Source of the DNA: Arenicola marina
Lineage: Eukaryota > Annelida > Polychaeta > Arenicolidae
Direction of reading: 5' to 3'
Length of the DNA stretch: 64,000 nt
Assembly: GCA_964019135.1 (NCBI GenBank)
Contig: OZ025256.1
Span: forward strand, 2,294,001 to 2,358,000
The first letter of the stretch is position 1, and each line of letters starts with the position of its first letter. Positions 23,301-34,601 of this stretch are shown piece by piece. Position numbers and translations under genes: made by a program. The notes below the pieces were generated by a model. That model had not been told where the DNA came from and made no database searches. It saw only the letters and a program-made list of their open reading frames with translations.

Positions 23301-25259
23301 ATGGATAAATCCAAGGAAAGGATGAGTCTCTCAGGAGAATATACCATTGGAAATGGCGAGAAATGCGGAATACTGGGCGCGCTGGAGTCGCAACGAAGCG
23401 AGGTGCAGTTTTGCGACGTGATTCTGTGCGCAGATGACGCTAAATACCCAGCTCATAGATGCGTTTTGGCGGCCGCCTCCCCGTATTTCAGGAGCATGTT
23501 TGAAGAATACCATTTCACGGAGAGCCGCAAGCAAGAAGTGGAGCTGAAATCCGTGCCGAAGCGCGCGCTGGACGTCATCTTGGAAATGATATACAGCGGG
23601 GTGCTGAAGCTGAACGTCGACGACATGCATCAGGTGTTGAGCGCCTCCGACCACTTCCTAATGACGGAGGTGAAATACACGTGCGGTGAGTTTATGGCGT
23701 TGGTTTTAACCTCGGAAATTGCGTCGCACGAGGCGCTGCGCATTCGCCGTAGCGCAGAGCTCTACTCACTCACCGACTTGGAGCACGAAGCCGACCGCGT
23801 CATCACCATGAATTTCGCCGCCGTCGCCGAATCCGCCGCCTTTTGCGACCTGTCCGAGAGCGAGCTGCTCAGCTTCCTGAAGAGCGACTACATCAAAGAA
23901 GGGGACGAGCACGTCTTCTGGCGGGCGGCGACGGAGTGGATCAAGCACGATCCCGATCAGCGCACCCCGATCCTGGATCACCTCATGGAGTGCGTCCGGT
24001 TTCCCTTGATCGAGCCGCGTATCCTGGTGGCTGTGATCGAGGGGGATGACCTGATGTCCAAGTCCGAGACGTGTCGCAAGCTGATCCAGGAGGCGATGAA
24101 GTATCAGCTGCTGCCTCGGTATCAGTCGAGTCTCCAGTCGCCGCGTACCAAGCCGCGGTGTACGCCCCGGGACACCGTGGTGTACGCCCTGTCCGGGTCG
24201 GGCCACTTCAAGTGTTACATCCCGCGCTACGACACGTGGTACGCGCTCTGCGCCCCTCAGCCGGCCGGCGAGCCGACCAAATACTCGGTGGCCTGTATCC
24301 AGGGGACACACATCACCCAGCAGAACCTGGTCTCCGTCGGCGGCATGGTGTACGCCTGCACCCAGGCCACCAGGCCCGAGGAAGTGGGCAACTTCGAGCT
24401 GATACGCCTTCAGCAGTACGACCTGGAAACCAACCGCTGGAAGGAATGCAGCATCCCATCTAAAGTAGGCGTCCCGACATTCCTCATCGAGTGTAACAGC
24501 GTCCTGTACGCCTGTTCCCGGAACGCCATGGAGCGCTACCACGCGGAGACCAACTCCTGGGAGGTGATTTCCATCTCCCGCCTGTCCCCCTGCCAGTTCG
24601 CTGTGTCGGACGACAACCGGATCCTGCTGTACACCCTGGAGGAAGGCATCTGCCAGGAGATGTCCATGGACCGCCCCAGCATGGTCACCACCCGCCAGGT
24701 CATGTCCCCGAACCGCTTCGTCTCGGAGGTCATATCCGCCACCAAGCTCCCAAATCACGAGGTCTTCCTCTCCATGCGTACCCTCAGCGGCATCTCACGC
24801 AAGATCTTCAACGTGAAGACCAATCTGTGGCGCGACGCCGGTATATTCCACGGGATCACATCCCTGCAGCCCCGCCCCGGGCAGCACTTCCCGCTGTGGC
24901 TCGACCCCGCCGAGCCCTGGCAAACCATGTGCGACCGCAACGAGAACAGCATCTACATCCTGGCCGTGAAATCCGGCATCAACGACATCCCCGCCGCCCG
25001 CCCCTCGGGTGTCCTGCGGCGCGGCACACCCCCGACGCCCCCGACCCCCCTCCCCGCCGGGGACCCCGCCGCCGGTACCGGTACCGACCCGGCTGCCCCC
25101 CGACCCCTCACCGACGCCGTCCTCCCCTTCTTCCGCCTCGATGTGGCCAAGAAGACGTGGACCCGCTTGGGGGCGCTGCCAGAGTTCATGGGGAGCGAGC
25201 CGCTTCATTGCTGCATCAGTGACGGACAGACCTCCATGGGAAGTGCCTCGGTCCTCTAA
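23301..25259 (+). CDS. BTB-BACK-kelch (KLHL-type) protein, single exon
   Basis: A continuous 652-codon frame. An N-terminal BTB domain spans about residues 30-135 and contains the hallmark HRCVLAAASPYFRSMF (52-67). A BACK domain spans about 140-245 (HVFWRAATEWI near 204-214). Degenerate kelch repeats run from about 290 to the end (VSVGGMVYACT, RYHAETNSWEV, YNLDT-like phrases). KLHL proteins of this layout usually act as substrate adaptors for Cullin-3 ubiquitin ligases in the cytoplasm; that role is inferred from the family. A Pro/Gly/Ala-rich insert (about residues 570-612) interrupts the last kelch blades. Start: the first ATG is at 23301, with another in-frame ATG at codon 8. The coding sequence is GC-rich and CpG-rich compared with its surroundings. 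I cannot assign a particular KLHL orthologue. Confidence 0.9.
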   Translation: MDKSKERMSLSGEYTIGNGEKCGILGALESQRSEVQFCDVILCADDAKYPAHRCVLAAASPYFRSMFEEYHFTESRKQEVELKSVPKRALDVILEMIYSGVLKLNVDDMHQVLSASDHFLMTEVKYTCGEFMALVLTSEIASHEALRIRRSAELYSLTDLEHEADRVITMNFAAVAESAAFCDLSESELLSFLKSDYIKEGDEHVFWRAATEWIKHDPDQRTPILDHLMECVRFPLIEPRILVAVIEGDDLMSKSETCRKLIQEAMKYQLLPRYQSSLQSPRTKPRCTPRDTVVYALSGSGHFKCYIPRYDTWYALCAPQPAGEPTKYSVACIQGTHITQQNLVSVGGMVYACTQATRPEEVGNFELIRLQQYDLETNRWKECSIPSKVGVPTFLIECNSVLYACSRNAMERYHAETNSWEVISISRLSPCQFAVSDDNRILLYTLEEGICQEMSMDRPSMVTTRQVMSPNRFVSEVISATKLPNHEVFLSMRTLSGISRKIFNVKTNLWRDAGIFHGITSLQPRPGQHFPLWLDPAEPWQTMCDRNENSIYILAVKSGINDIPAARPSGVLRRGTPPTPPTPLPAGDPAAGTGTDPAAPRPLTDAVLPFFRLDVAKKTWTRLGALPEFMGSEPLHCCISDGQTSMGSASVL

Positions 25260-26480
25260 TCGTCGCCTCTTTAGTTTCCCGAATACCGATAAGAATATTC
25301 TTAAGCACATATATATATAGTTCAGCATGGGCGGATCCAGAAAATCTGGATAGGGGGGGGGCGGTTTCAGGGTCGGATCCAGATATGCTGGATGGGGGGG
25401 GGGCAGTTTCGGCTTTCATATGTTAAATACCGGTAGTGTAAATTTGGTCTAAAAAGGGGGGGGGGGCGGGGCCGCGTCGCCCCCCCCTCTCCCCCTTCTG
25501 GATCCGCCGCTGAGTTGTGATTCTATAATGTGCCTTATTGGCATGTTTGTAGGATTATTCCTGGACATATAAATATATATATATATATTTTTCACATATA
25601 TTTGTCGGTGTATGTTAAGTTTACATGTATAATGTACATGCAGATAACACTTTCATTAGAATGTTTACCACGAAGACAGACCTCATTATTCCTAGACGCA
25701 TGAACATATATGTAAGTGTAGAATAAGCCTATAATTACTTGAAAGTCATTCACAGGTTTATAAGCGTCTGATACGAATAAGATATATCCGGTTTTCTTTA
25801 CACCATAGTATCACCATGAGACTGAAGCTTGTGCTACAAGCGTTGACATATATATATATGCCTCATATCTGTATCAAAGTTGCGGTGAAATCACCGGTCA
25901 AACCCTGCCACATAGTCCCATGAAGGTCACTATGGTCATATCCCAAATATGCATTCATATGTCTTCATCCGTGTAACTGTCCGATACCTACCTGATAGTG
26001 CTGGAACCCCACGATATATTTGTATCAAACTTGTACATATGCTGCAGGCCACTGTATCCTATGTGGACACATGGCTGTCCAAGACTTTCTCAAACATTTA
26101 ATGATGCTGTCGATCGTTACATGAGTATGTAGCATATATATATATATATATAATTGGTGTAATCATATGTGTAGGACCTATAAGACTTCGCTTCTCAGTG
26201 GATAATGTGCCATATTGTAATATTATTTATATGATATATGTGTCGATTGTCGATGACTTTTTGGACTGGTCCAATGGCGAACGTGTAATAGTGGTAAGTA
26301 CCTTTAATGGTGTTAACATTATCGGTCGGATCGTACGTAACCTGTTATACTGTACTATGATGTGCTGGTGTACAACTGTGTAAGAGGCAGGGTATTTATT
26401 TATCATTCCATATCGCATTCTCCTTCATGAACTTAATCTCTCGTTGATAGTGAGCGCTAGTCAATGGCTGGTATCCTACA
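25260..26480. other. Downstream region with a poly-G, GGATCC-type repeat
   Basis: At about 25328-25515 the words GGGCGGATCCAGA, GGTCGGATCCAGA and, inverted, TTCTGGATCCGCC bracket G and C homopolymers. This looks like a short element with inverted GGATCC-containing ends. The rest to 26460 is AT-rich with several (TA)n microsatellites. No AATAAA was found close to the kelch stop codon. Confidence 0.5.
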
Positions 26481-26483
26481 GCG

Positions 26484-26675
26484 AACGTTTGTGCTGGTCA
26501 GTGTTCGGGACAACGACCGTTTGTGCTGGTCAGTGTTCGAGACAGCGACCGTTTGTGCTGGTCAGTGTTCGAGACAGCGACCGTTTGTGCTGGTCAGTGT
26601 TCGGGACAACGACCGTTTGTGTTGGTCAGTGTTCCATACAGCCAACGTCTCGATACAGCGAACGTTGGCGACAGG
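26484..26675. repeat. 32-bp tandem repeat, about 6 copies
   Basis: The phrase CGTTTGTGCTGGTCAGTGTT recurs every 32 bp, alternating CGGGACAACGAC and CGAGACAGCGAC between copies. Degenerate copies follow (CAACGTCTCGATACAG). Confidence 0.85.
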
Positions 26676-26699
26676 GAACCTTAGGATTGGCGAGGATTA

Positions 26700-28340
26700 A
26701 GTTGATGAGCGGATTCGAGATGCTATGGTCTTCGTGGAGTTACGATTCTTGTCTTTGTTTACGCCTGCTGATGTTTGTATAGACTATTCTGTCGTCAGAT
26801 AAGGATCATGGGACGTATGTCCCATGGTGAGAACTTCCATTGTAGTCGGATGTACTACCCATGTGTTTCCGGTTCTTAGATCGAGGATTATATGGCTATC
26901 AAAGGCTTCACAGTCACATGATGTGTCCCTCGACATCCGTCTGTATCTGTATCTCTTTCCTCTTTACTTTCCCCGTCAGCACGATATTTGTCATGTGTTC
27001 AGAGTCTTTCTGTCTTCCGGGTATATATTTTTTGCTTCTCGTTTATTAGGTAAGACTTCTTGCAAAGTGACAGAAAACTTCTCATACTCCATGTTCATGC
27101 CACAGGGCCAATCCCACATCCCATGCGGGACCAAGTGAAAAACTAAACTCACGCACAATTACAAATCTGGGGAAGCTGGCAAGTGACGACAAGGCGTTGT
27201 CTTGGACTGTGTTAATTAACAGAGACAAACAAGGTGTGACCTCTTTGAATATCAACGTGCTTGTTTGACTTTCACACGCGTTGCGCAGCCTATACAGGAA
27301 ACGTACAGCCACAGCAAAAAAAAGGCTTGTGAACGTATATATGGAAACTTTCAGTTTTTCAAACCAAGTTTTCCTTTAACTTTACGACGTCAAAAATTCC
27401 TTTGATAAGATGTCCGCGTGGTCACACCTGGCCTGCTTTGGTGCGACCCACAAATGGGCGCTTGCCACAAATGGGTGTTTTTAGAATATAATGACCAGTG
27501 ACTCGTGACTGCAACCAACTTGGCAATGCGTGTGAATATATTTATAGGTATCTTGTTGAACCCGTCATCGCCAAGGCTGTTTGTATGGTTGTATGATATG
27601 TACGGTTTTATGGTGTAAGGGTGTACTGGCATTTTAAAAGGGTAATTTGGTATATATGACTCTCTTTTGAACTGAATTCCACCCACCGTACGACAGGCCA
27701 TGGACGCATGGTTTGATTAGGTTCTTGATATGTGGCATTTAGCGGTAATTGTTCGATCTTTTATGGTGCTTCCGTACTTTAGGTCTTGTTTTTTTTTAAC
27801 CTGGACTGATCAGGTGGAGGTGGATCCAAGATTTGAGTGCAGGAGGTAGTTTGCCCTCACAACTCCATTTGGTCAAGTTTGCCGCCCCCCCCCCCCACTC
27901 CCCACCTTCCCGCTTTCTTTTTTGCAGCCGATGTATCTCAACATATGGAGTGGGGGGAGGGAGACTTACTGTTTGGTTGAGTTTAGGAGCAACACGTTTA
28001 ATGCTTTTGGCGGGGAGGGGGGGTGGATTCGCCCGGATCCGCCAAAGTTGTTCGCCAGCTTACTATTTATTTATTTACTTCTCGTCTATTTGCCATCGGC
28101 ACATTACTTGGGTATCACCCTTGTGAGTAGGATGTCATTTGTTATACAGAACAAAATATGGTTGTCACCATTGTTGTCTTTCTATCACGTGACCTCCAAT
28201 GAACTCGGAGATACGCTTTCACTCTTCACACTTGCCGTTAGAGGACGCTCGCTGTCACCAGCTGTTTTTATTTGGCGGTGGTCTCCAAGGCGAAAGAGAC
28301 GCAATTCAGATCATTACAATACGTGGAGATGTGAAAGGGC
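26700..28340. other. Intergenic, no supported gene
   Basis: A C homopolymer near 27885 and a GGATCCGCC-containing G-rich patch at about 28008-28045 belong to the poly-G/GGATCC repeat class seen at 25328 and 32640. No exon-like sequence is recognised. Confidence 0.5.
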
Positions 28341-28540
28341 GTGAGGAGGAGGGGGGGGTGTGACTGTGACAGCGCCTACTGCATAGAGGGGGGGGGGGGG
28401 GGGTGCGGGTGTGTGGAGGGGGTGTGACAGCTTCTAGTGGAGAGGGGGGGGTGTGACTTTGTAGGGGGGGTATGACAGCTCCCAGTGGAGGGGGAGGGGG
28501 TGCGGGTGTGTGGAAAGGGTGTGACAGCTCCCGGTGTATA
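28340..28540. repeat. G-rich tandem repeat containing GTGTGACAGC
   Basis: GGTGTGACAGCTYCYRGTG-type phrases alternate with G homopolymers and GGTGCGGGTGTGTGG. Three to four irregular copies are visible. Confidence 0.75.
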
Positions 28541-28679
28541 AGACGTTCAAAATGATGAGCCACTTCACATCCGGGGCCTTAAAACCTCCGCTCGAGAACT
28601 GTCAACAAATAGCGTCTCGGTCTGAGCCCCACCCTTTAGCGTTCTCCGCTGTGGGGTCAATTCAGGGTACCCCCCTCTA

Positions 28680-29075
28680 CGTATGTATGTCTCCAGGCCC
28701 CTCTCTCTCACCTTTGGTGTCTCACCCCTATTTCTCTCTCTCTCGCCCCCCCCCCTCCCCACACTATCTATCGCTCCCTGCCCCCCCCCCCCCCACAATC
28801 TCCACTATCTACCGCCTCCCCCCCCCACCTCCCTCCGCTATCTACAGAACTGTACCCACCTCTTTCCATCTCTCTGCACCTCACACCACCATCTGCCTAT
28901 TTGTGACCCTCTTTCTCTCTCGCTCTCTTTGTCCCTCACTATCTCTCACTCGTGTCGATCCACCTCCACCCCTCAGATCTTCTTTGTCTCTGTTTTCTCT
29001 TTCTCTTTTCCCCGCTCTCCCTTTCCCTTCTAGTCTCACTGTCCCCGGCCGCCTTTCTCGCCCGTGACTCATATC
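28680..29075. repeat. Polypyrimidine (CT-rich) low-complexity tract
   Basis: Mostly C and T with CTCTCTC-type words, C homopolymers and a loose ACTATCTATCGCTCCC/ACTATCTACCGCCTCC repetition. Open frames here are compositional. Confidence 0.8.
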
Positions 29076-31760
29076 TCACCCCCTTCCTCACGCCGTTGCG
29101 ATCCGTATTAGAGCAACCGGTATGCCTTGAGTTGATTTTCCGCTAGGAAATACCATCCCATGCGTCTGAACGCACTTTCCTTTGTGTCTGTCACTTCGTT
29201 ATGTATAGCCTCTATTCATCTATTCAACTGTTCGACTGAAACCGCCCGCATTTACCCACATGACAACTATTCTGTTTGAAATAACGCATCTGTTAGCGTA
29301 GCAAGCCCTTCTTCCACATCAACCCCCACCTACAGCAACCCCAGCTGTCATACCCTTCCCTACCACCTACACTTATATCCATAATACTTATCTTTCACCC
29401 CCATCCCTCCACCCCCCCCATCCCACCCCCTCTCCCACCTTCCTCTCTGCCTGAAAGCCCAATGACCTTCAGGCGGTCCCCTCGCTTGAAGGTCACACCA
29501 TTCTGTGACGTGCGCATGTCGATCGCTGTGGTTCGCCCCTCGCTTGTTTGATCAAGTGGTGGTGGACTCACAAAGAAAACTTTTTTTTTCTTTTCTTTTT
29601 CCTTTTTTTTTCATTTGTATCTTTAGGTTGAACTTGTGGGAGTTTTGAAGAGAGGACGGCGCCAAAAATTGGCAAGCGCGCCAAGAAACTGTAACAAGTG
29701 CGGAAGGTTCGCCCTATTGCGCACTGGACTCATGGGCGATCATGGCCGAACTCCCCCCCTCCCCCTCCCTCTTCCACCCCTACCCCTACCACTAACCCTA
29801 CTCCCATCCCCGTCTCTCGCCCTCCAACGCCCAGTGCCCGTATTTACGCGGGCAGCCTGGTGACAGCGTTCACATCCACCTAGCTTCGCCCCCACCGTCC
29901 TCGCTGTCCCAGCTACGGACCAGTCCCGAGCTCCGTACGTGACGTCATATAGATACCCTTTGTTTATATACACTGGCAGCCACCAGCCGCCAATATGGTC
30001 GTTCTGCTTGCTGAGTTGCCCCTACATATATCTACGGGCTCTGGCCTTATCCCAGCTGTGGCCGGCCGATCCAGTAAGGTTTTTATGAGAGTGCCATGAG
30101 GGAGCGAGGGCGGTTATGGCGAGGGTGGCGGAGTGGGGGGCGGTGGAAGTCACAAAGATCGAGAGGAGAAAGCGGGGATAACCCTTCCTCCTAAAGGGAT
30201 CATCCGAGTTTCGATAATTACGTGACCTGAGGGGGTTCCAGCCGAAGTCCCATGCTTTATTTAATCATTACGTATTGACTATTTGTGTCAGTGTCCTATA
30301 GTATAGATCTGCTCGACCGTCATGACACGGCGAACACAGCTGGGTAGGAACCAAAAAAACCTCAGCATCATGACCGCTCCAGGTCATTGCACTGCACAAC
30401 AACAACGCACCCACCCACCCACCCTCTACCCTCGCCACTGTCATCATTACACCTCTCCATTATCCAGCCCTTCCCCCCTCCCCACCACACCGCCACCCCA
30501 CCCCCTGCGACCATAACCCGACCCGCCTTGCACAAACCCACTTACCCAGAATGTAGTTGGCGCTTGCCCAACTGCGAAAGCTCCGAGCCAGTTTACGTGG
30601 GACATATTTGACTAAACACCGTGTAACAGATAGGGTGACCGAAGACTTCACTCGGATCGGCCTTAACTCTTTGTGTCGCCTTCCCATGTTTCATCCGGGA
30701 CGCAGAGGTCGACTTCTTCATTAATAACCAGTCAGCATTCCTCTCAGCTGTTCCTCGTGCTCGGTACACACCGTCCGTGACCTTGACACAGATTTTGCCA
30801 TAATGAATACGACATCAAACTATTCGTGTGTTGTAGATGTAATAATTTTGTAGTGTAAATACGGTCTAACTGCGCTGCTACACACAATCGAAATGATGGT
30901 AGATGGTGGACCGAACAATTCATTAGTCTGTCGTTATACTTTTGAGCGCCCCCCACCCCACCTGCCCCTTTGACGAAAGCATCACCCCCCCCCCCCCCCC
31001 CGACGCATCACCCACCACCACCATCCTCACTTCACGAAGTCTTGGATCCGCGCCTGCAATGGGGTGTTCTTACATAAATCTATTATATATAGATCTGTGT
31101 AGATCTTGATCTGAGTGAACAAAGATGAAGACTATGGTAACGTATTTAAGCCGTTATATATGGTCTATAAACGAAACTCTGCGGATGTAGTTTTATTTAC
31201 CGGAAATGTATGCATGCAACCAGACAATGCAATAATTGTGAACCGCGCTGAAAGTGTCTCATCCGAGTAATGTTGCTTCCTTTGTGCCCCTTCTGGTGTG
31301 AAGTCGGTGTACCTTTTTAGAAGTTCTAATGTGTTTGGTAAAATTTAATAGTCCATTTCTTTGGGGCAGGGTTATTTCTGGACTGGTTTCATATTTAATT
31401 AACGCCATTGTAGTGTGTTTTGTTCATTGTTTGTACATTACTGTCTATCGTAATGCGGGTATTTTGGAATTTCTATAACATTGAGTTAATACATGTACTA
31501 TTATTTTATTAACTTTTTCGGCATGACGAAAATGTCTAAAACTAACTACACCCTTTACTTCCGTTGTTAAAATGTTTGACGGGTATTGTTCCAAACACCA
31601 GATCATTCAAATTTAAAATATTGATGAACTTAATGAGGAAAATGTATGAGACATTCATTTTATTATTGTAGCGTAGTTGTTTTCTATTGTGCCATATATT
31701 GGATTTATAACGTGACAAATAAACGTGGCGTTTTACATTTATGTCGGGCCCCATTAGTGC
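29076..31760. other. Intergenic, no supported gene
   Basis: C/T-rich patches occur at about 29320-29455, 29750-29825 and 30410-30510. A C homopolymer lies at 30985-31001, followed by TTGGATCCGCGCCTG, another GGATCC-type repeat end. A TGACGTCA site is at 29940-29947. No gene is recognised. Confidence 0.5.
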
Positions 31761-31763
31761 TTT

Positions 31764-31870
31764 TACATGTACGGAATTGTATGGTTGCTTTGAAAGGGTC
31801 CAATGATATCACCAGCCATGTACGGAATTGTATGGTTGCTTTAAAAGGGTCCAATGATATCACCAGCCAG
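31764..31870. repeat. Exact-like 53-bp tandem duplication
   Basis: The segment starting ATGTACGGAATTGTATGGTT and ending ATATCACCAGCC occurs twice back to back with a single visible difference (TTTGAAAG versus TTTAAAAG). This looks recent. Confidence 0.9.
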
Positions 31871-31927
31871 GTCTGGTTGTCGGCATACTGTCTGATCGAT
31901 CGACGCCCTTTGATTGCATGGATTGCA

Positions 31928-31992
31928 TGATCACGTGACGCTCTTTGGTCACGTGATGTTTTGGTTTCATGACGCTGCCTGGTCACGTGACC
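31928..31992. promoter_or_regulatory. Cluster of three CACGTG sites
   Basis: GATCACGTGACG, GGTCACGTGATG and GGTCACGTGACC lie within about 65 bp. GTCACGTGAC is the CLEAR/TFEB-type bHLH site. No transcription unit was identified beside it, so function is uncertain. Confidence 0.35.
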
Positions 31993-31999
31993 TAGCCTG

Positions 32000-32630
32000 A
32001 ACACTCTTTGACGCTGTCTGTTATAATTATCTTGTCCCGTGTCACGGACGACGTCAACATTTCCCAATGGCGTGAAGTCGCCTGATTAGACTTCTCGGGT
32101 TCCTTTTCTTAGAGTTCCAGAAGACATTCCACACCTGCCCTGGCGAGAGACTGTTTTTGACAGATCATCAGATATAGCTTGCATGTTTACCAAGGTGCAG
32201 GATAAACAAGCTCCACTTTGCATTCTACTCGATATTAAAATATTTTTTTTTCTCACTGTGATTAGACGGCACTCAAATTTATCTTTTTTGACTTGGGCGT
32301 ATAGATATCTCGCACGCAATGTTTCGGAGTGTGATTTCGCGCGTCCGGTTTGCGTCAGATTGTATATATACATCATCGAGTAGGCGGTAGGGAGCCTTCA
32401 CTTCAGTGGTTCATTGTTCCCATGCCGTGCACGCTTTACATTTTGCTCGTCCGTGCATTCAATGCGAGTGTTTTAATGTCTTATTTTATTTTCTGATTTT
32501 ATGTCGACGGTGTGTTTTGTGGCACTTTAACTGTAAGTGTGAATGGCAAATACCAATAAAGGCCTTCCCTTAGTATCATTGGTGAGATTTGTTCTGGGTG
32601 CTCTTCCCACTTGTGCCTGTTTATAGGGGT
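32000..32630. other. Intergenic, no supported gene
   Basis: AT-rich single-copy-looking sequence with a (T)n run near 32245. Nothing is recognised. Confidence 0.5.
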
Positions 32631-32631
32631 C

Positions 32632-32960
32632 TCAGGGGCGGATTCAGACTTTAGAGGGTGGGGAGGCTTGAATTTCGCGATTATAGGGCATACTGCAGGG
32701 GCGAATCCAGACACTTTAGGGGGTGGGGGGGAGGGGCGGATCTAGGAATTTCCCACGAGGTGGGGTTGCTCTCTGGAAACTTGCGACCGGGGGGGGGGGG
32801 TGCTTGGAAAAGCCGACTTTAACAATGTATCTTCAGGTTCCCAAGGGGGGTTGCAACCCCCGTAACCCCCCCCCCACCTAGATCCGCCCCTGAGGGGCTT
32901 GAATTTTGAGATTACAGTGCATAGGCAGCGGAAGCGCGAGGCGGGGTGGGGGGGGCACAG
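32632..32960. repeat. Poly-G / GGATYCAGA repeat cluster
   Basis: GGGGCGGATTCAGACTTTAG (32636), GGGGCGAATCCAGACACTTT (32698), GGGGCGGATCTAGGAATTTC (32734) and, inverted, CTAGATCCGCCCCTGAGG (32878) alternate with G or C homopolymers. The GGGCGGATCCA-like end is shared with 25328-25515, so this is a nested cluster of one short repeat family. Confidence 0.6.
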
Positions 32961-33119
32961 GTCCTCCAGCATCAGGTTGCTGCTCGTGGACAGCGATAGG
33001 CTGCTTTATTCTCGGGAGCTAAACCTGTCGGTGGAGGGGGGGGCTTCTGCGGCTTGACCAGGGGGTGGGGGGCTATAGCCGCAGTAGCCCCCCACCCCCC
33101 GCTGGCTCTGGAAGGGGTA

Positions 33120-33350
33120 AATGGCGACTCGGCATGCATACCTGAAAATCGACATTCGACATGGACCCCCAAATTCCGACACTGAGGATCTGAAAAAGCG
33201 ACATAGACACAGATTTTTGAAAAAACGGCACTGAAATTAGCCAAAAAGTGACACGGAACGTCGTGAAAAATCGACATTCGGAACTGAGAATTTTGAAAAA
33301 TCGACACTGGACACTGGACACCCCCCCCCCCCCCACACACACACACACAC
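33120..33350. repeat. Degenerate GAAAAATCGACA repeat ending in C and CA runs
   Basis: Words such as TGAAAAATCGACATTCGGA and GAAAAATCGACACTGGACA recur at about 30-32-bp spacing from 33140 to 33310. A C homopolymer and a (CA)n run follow at 33320-33350. Confidence 0.55.
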
Positions 33351-33411
33351 TCCCTTCCAGACCCCTTTTCATCGTTAAAAAGTGCATTTTGGATATTTAT
33401 CTCGCGAGACT

Positions 33412-33490
33412 ATTGGTGTTGTGGGGCACGAACTCCCGACACTAGGATTGTCCTAGCAGAGCTCTTGCGACCAAGCCGTGCGTGCCAGCT
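33412..33490 (-). mobile_element. tRNA-like SINE fragment
   Basis: The minus strand reads GGCACGCACGGCTTGGTCGC with an A-box-like region and a B-box-like GGAGTTCGTGCC about 45 bp on. No acceptor stem closes it, so it is more likely a SINE relic than a tRNA gene. Confidence 0.35.
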
Positions 33491-34200
33491 AAACACCGAC
33501 TATTCGGGTGGTCCCAGCGATATCGGGATCAACGAGACATATCCACCGTGATCTGTTTAGACGCGAAATTGTTCTACAATACGGGCGCATAGGAACGCAA
33601 CCATGACTAGACGTGTTACCCTCGTATTTATTGCTTAAAACAAATTCAGCATTTCATGCACACATATAAATACGGCAACAATTGCACTTAAAACGTCGCT
33701 TTAAACATTAAACTTATTCCAAGTGAATATATAAACGGTACCATTAAACCAGCCAGAAATAAGTGAATCTTGTTGACTCGTGAGGTAAATACATAAAGTG
33801 TTACTTCATCAATAAAACAGGACTGATATCATGTTAACTGTATCCGCACCATGACCAGGTTACCGATGAAACCAGCATCAGACTAAAATTTAGCATGACT
33901 ATATGGAACGATAATCATAAGGTTGCCTTTGGTGATTATAGAAGAGCCTCCCATCGTAGGTACGTGGTCACCATTTTAAATCCTGTAACAAATGGGTAAA
34001 AGCTCCATTGGGTACCTAAATGGATACACTAAAATAGTGTGAGATCAAGCCTGGATAGATCTAACGTTTTTACAATAATATAAAAGCTGTTGTGATTATG
34101 AAATAGTTAAAATTATGTGCACGCCTTAATTCAGGTTGCACATTTATCAACGAATGCGGAGACGTAATTGCACTATTTCGCTCCAGGTGCGTTAAAATTC
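33491..34200. other. AT-rich sequence downstream of the ankyrin-SOCS gene
   Basis: No gene is recognised. The stretch lies 3' of the minus-strand gene at 34602 and could include its 3' UTR. TTTATT at about 33630 reads AATAAA on the minus strand. Confidence 0.35.
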
Positions 34201-34209
34201 AACAATCAT

Positions 34210-34565
34210 CGATGTGGGGGTAATAATACAACTTTGACTTTTGCTTCGGGACTACATTATGGCAGCATCCATGTAGGGGTAATGAAACCTCTTTGAATTT
34301 TGCTTTGAGAGTACATTTTGGCACCATCGATGTTGGGGTAATAAAATACCACTTTGCATTTTGCTTTGATAGTACATTTTGGCAGACTCAATGTCGGGGT
34401 AATAATACAACTTGACTTTTGCTTCTGGACTACATTATGGCAGCATCCATGTAGGGGTAATGAAACCTCTGCATTTTGATTTGAGATTACATTTTGGCAG
34501 ACTCAATGCCGGGTGATAATACAACTTTGACTTTTGCTTTGAGAGTATATGTTTTGGCAGCCATT
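34210..34565. repeat. About 60-bp tandem repeat just 3' of the ankyrin-SOCS stop codon
   Basis: GGGGTAATRAWAC followed by CTTTGACTTTTGCTTYGRGA and TACATTTTGGCAG recurs six times at 58-61-bp spacing. On the minus strand it starts about 40 bp after the stop, so it probably forms part of that gene's 3' UTR. Confidence 0.8.
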
Positions 34566-34601
34566 TTCCTTGGCTATTAAAATTCGATGAAGGATCTCAA
34601 C

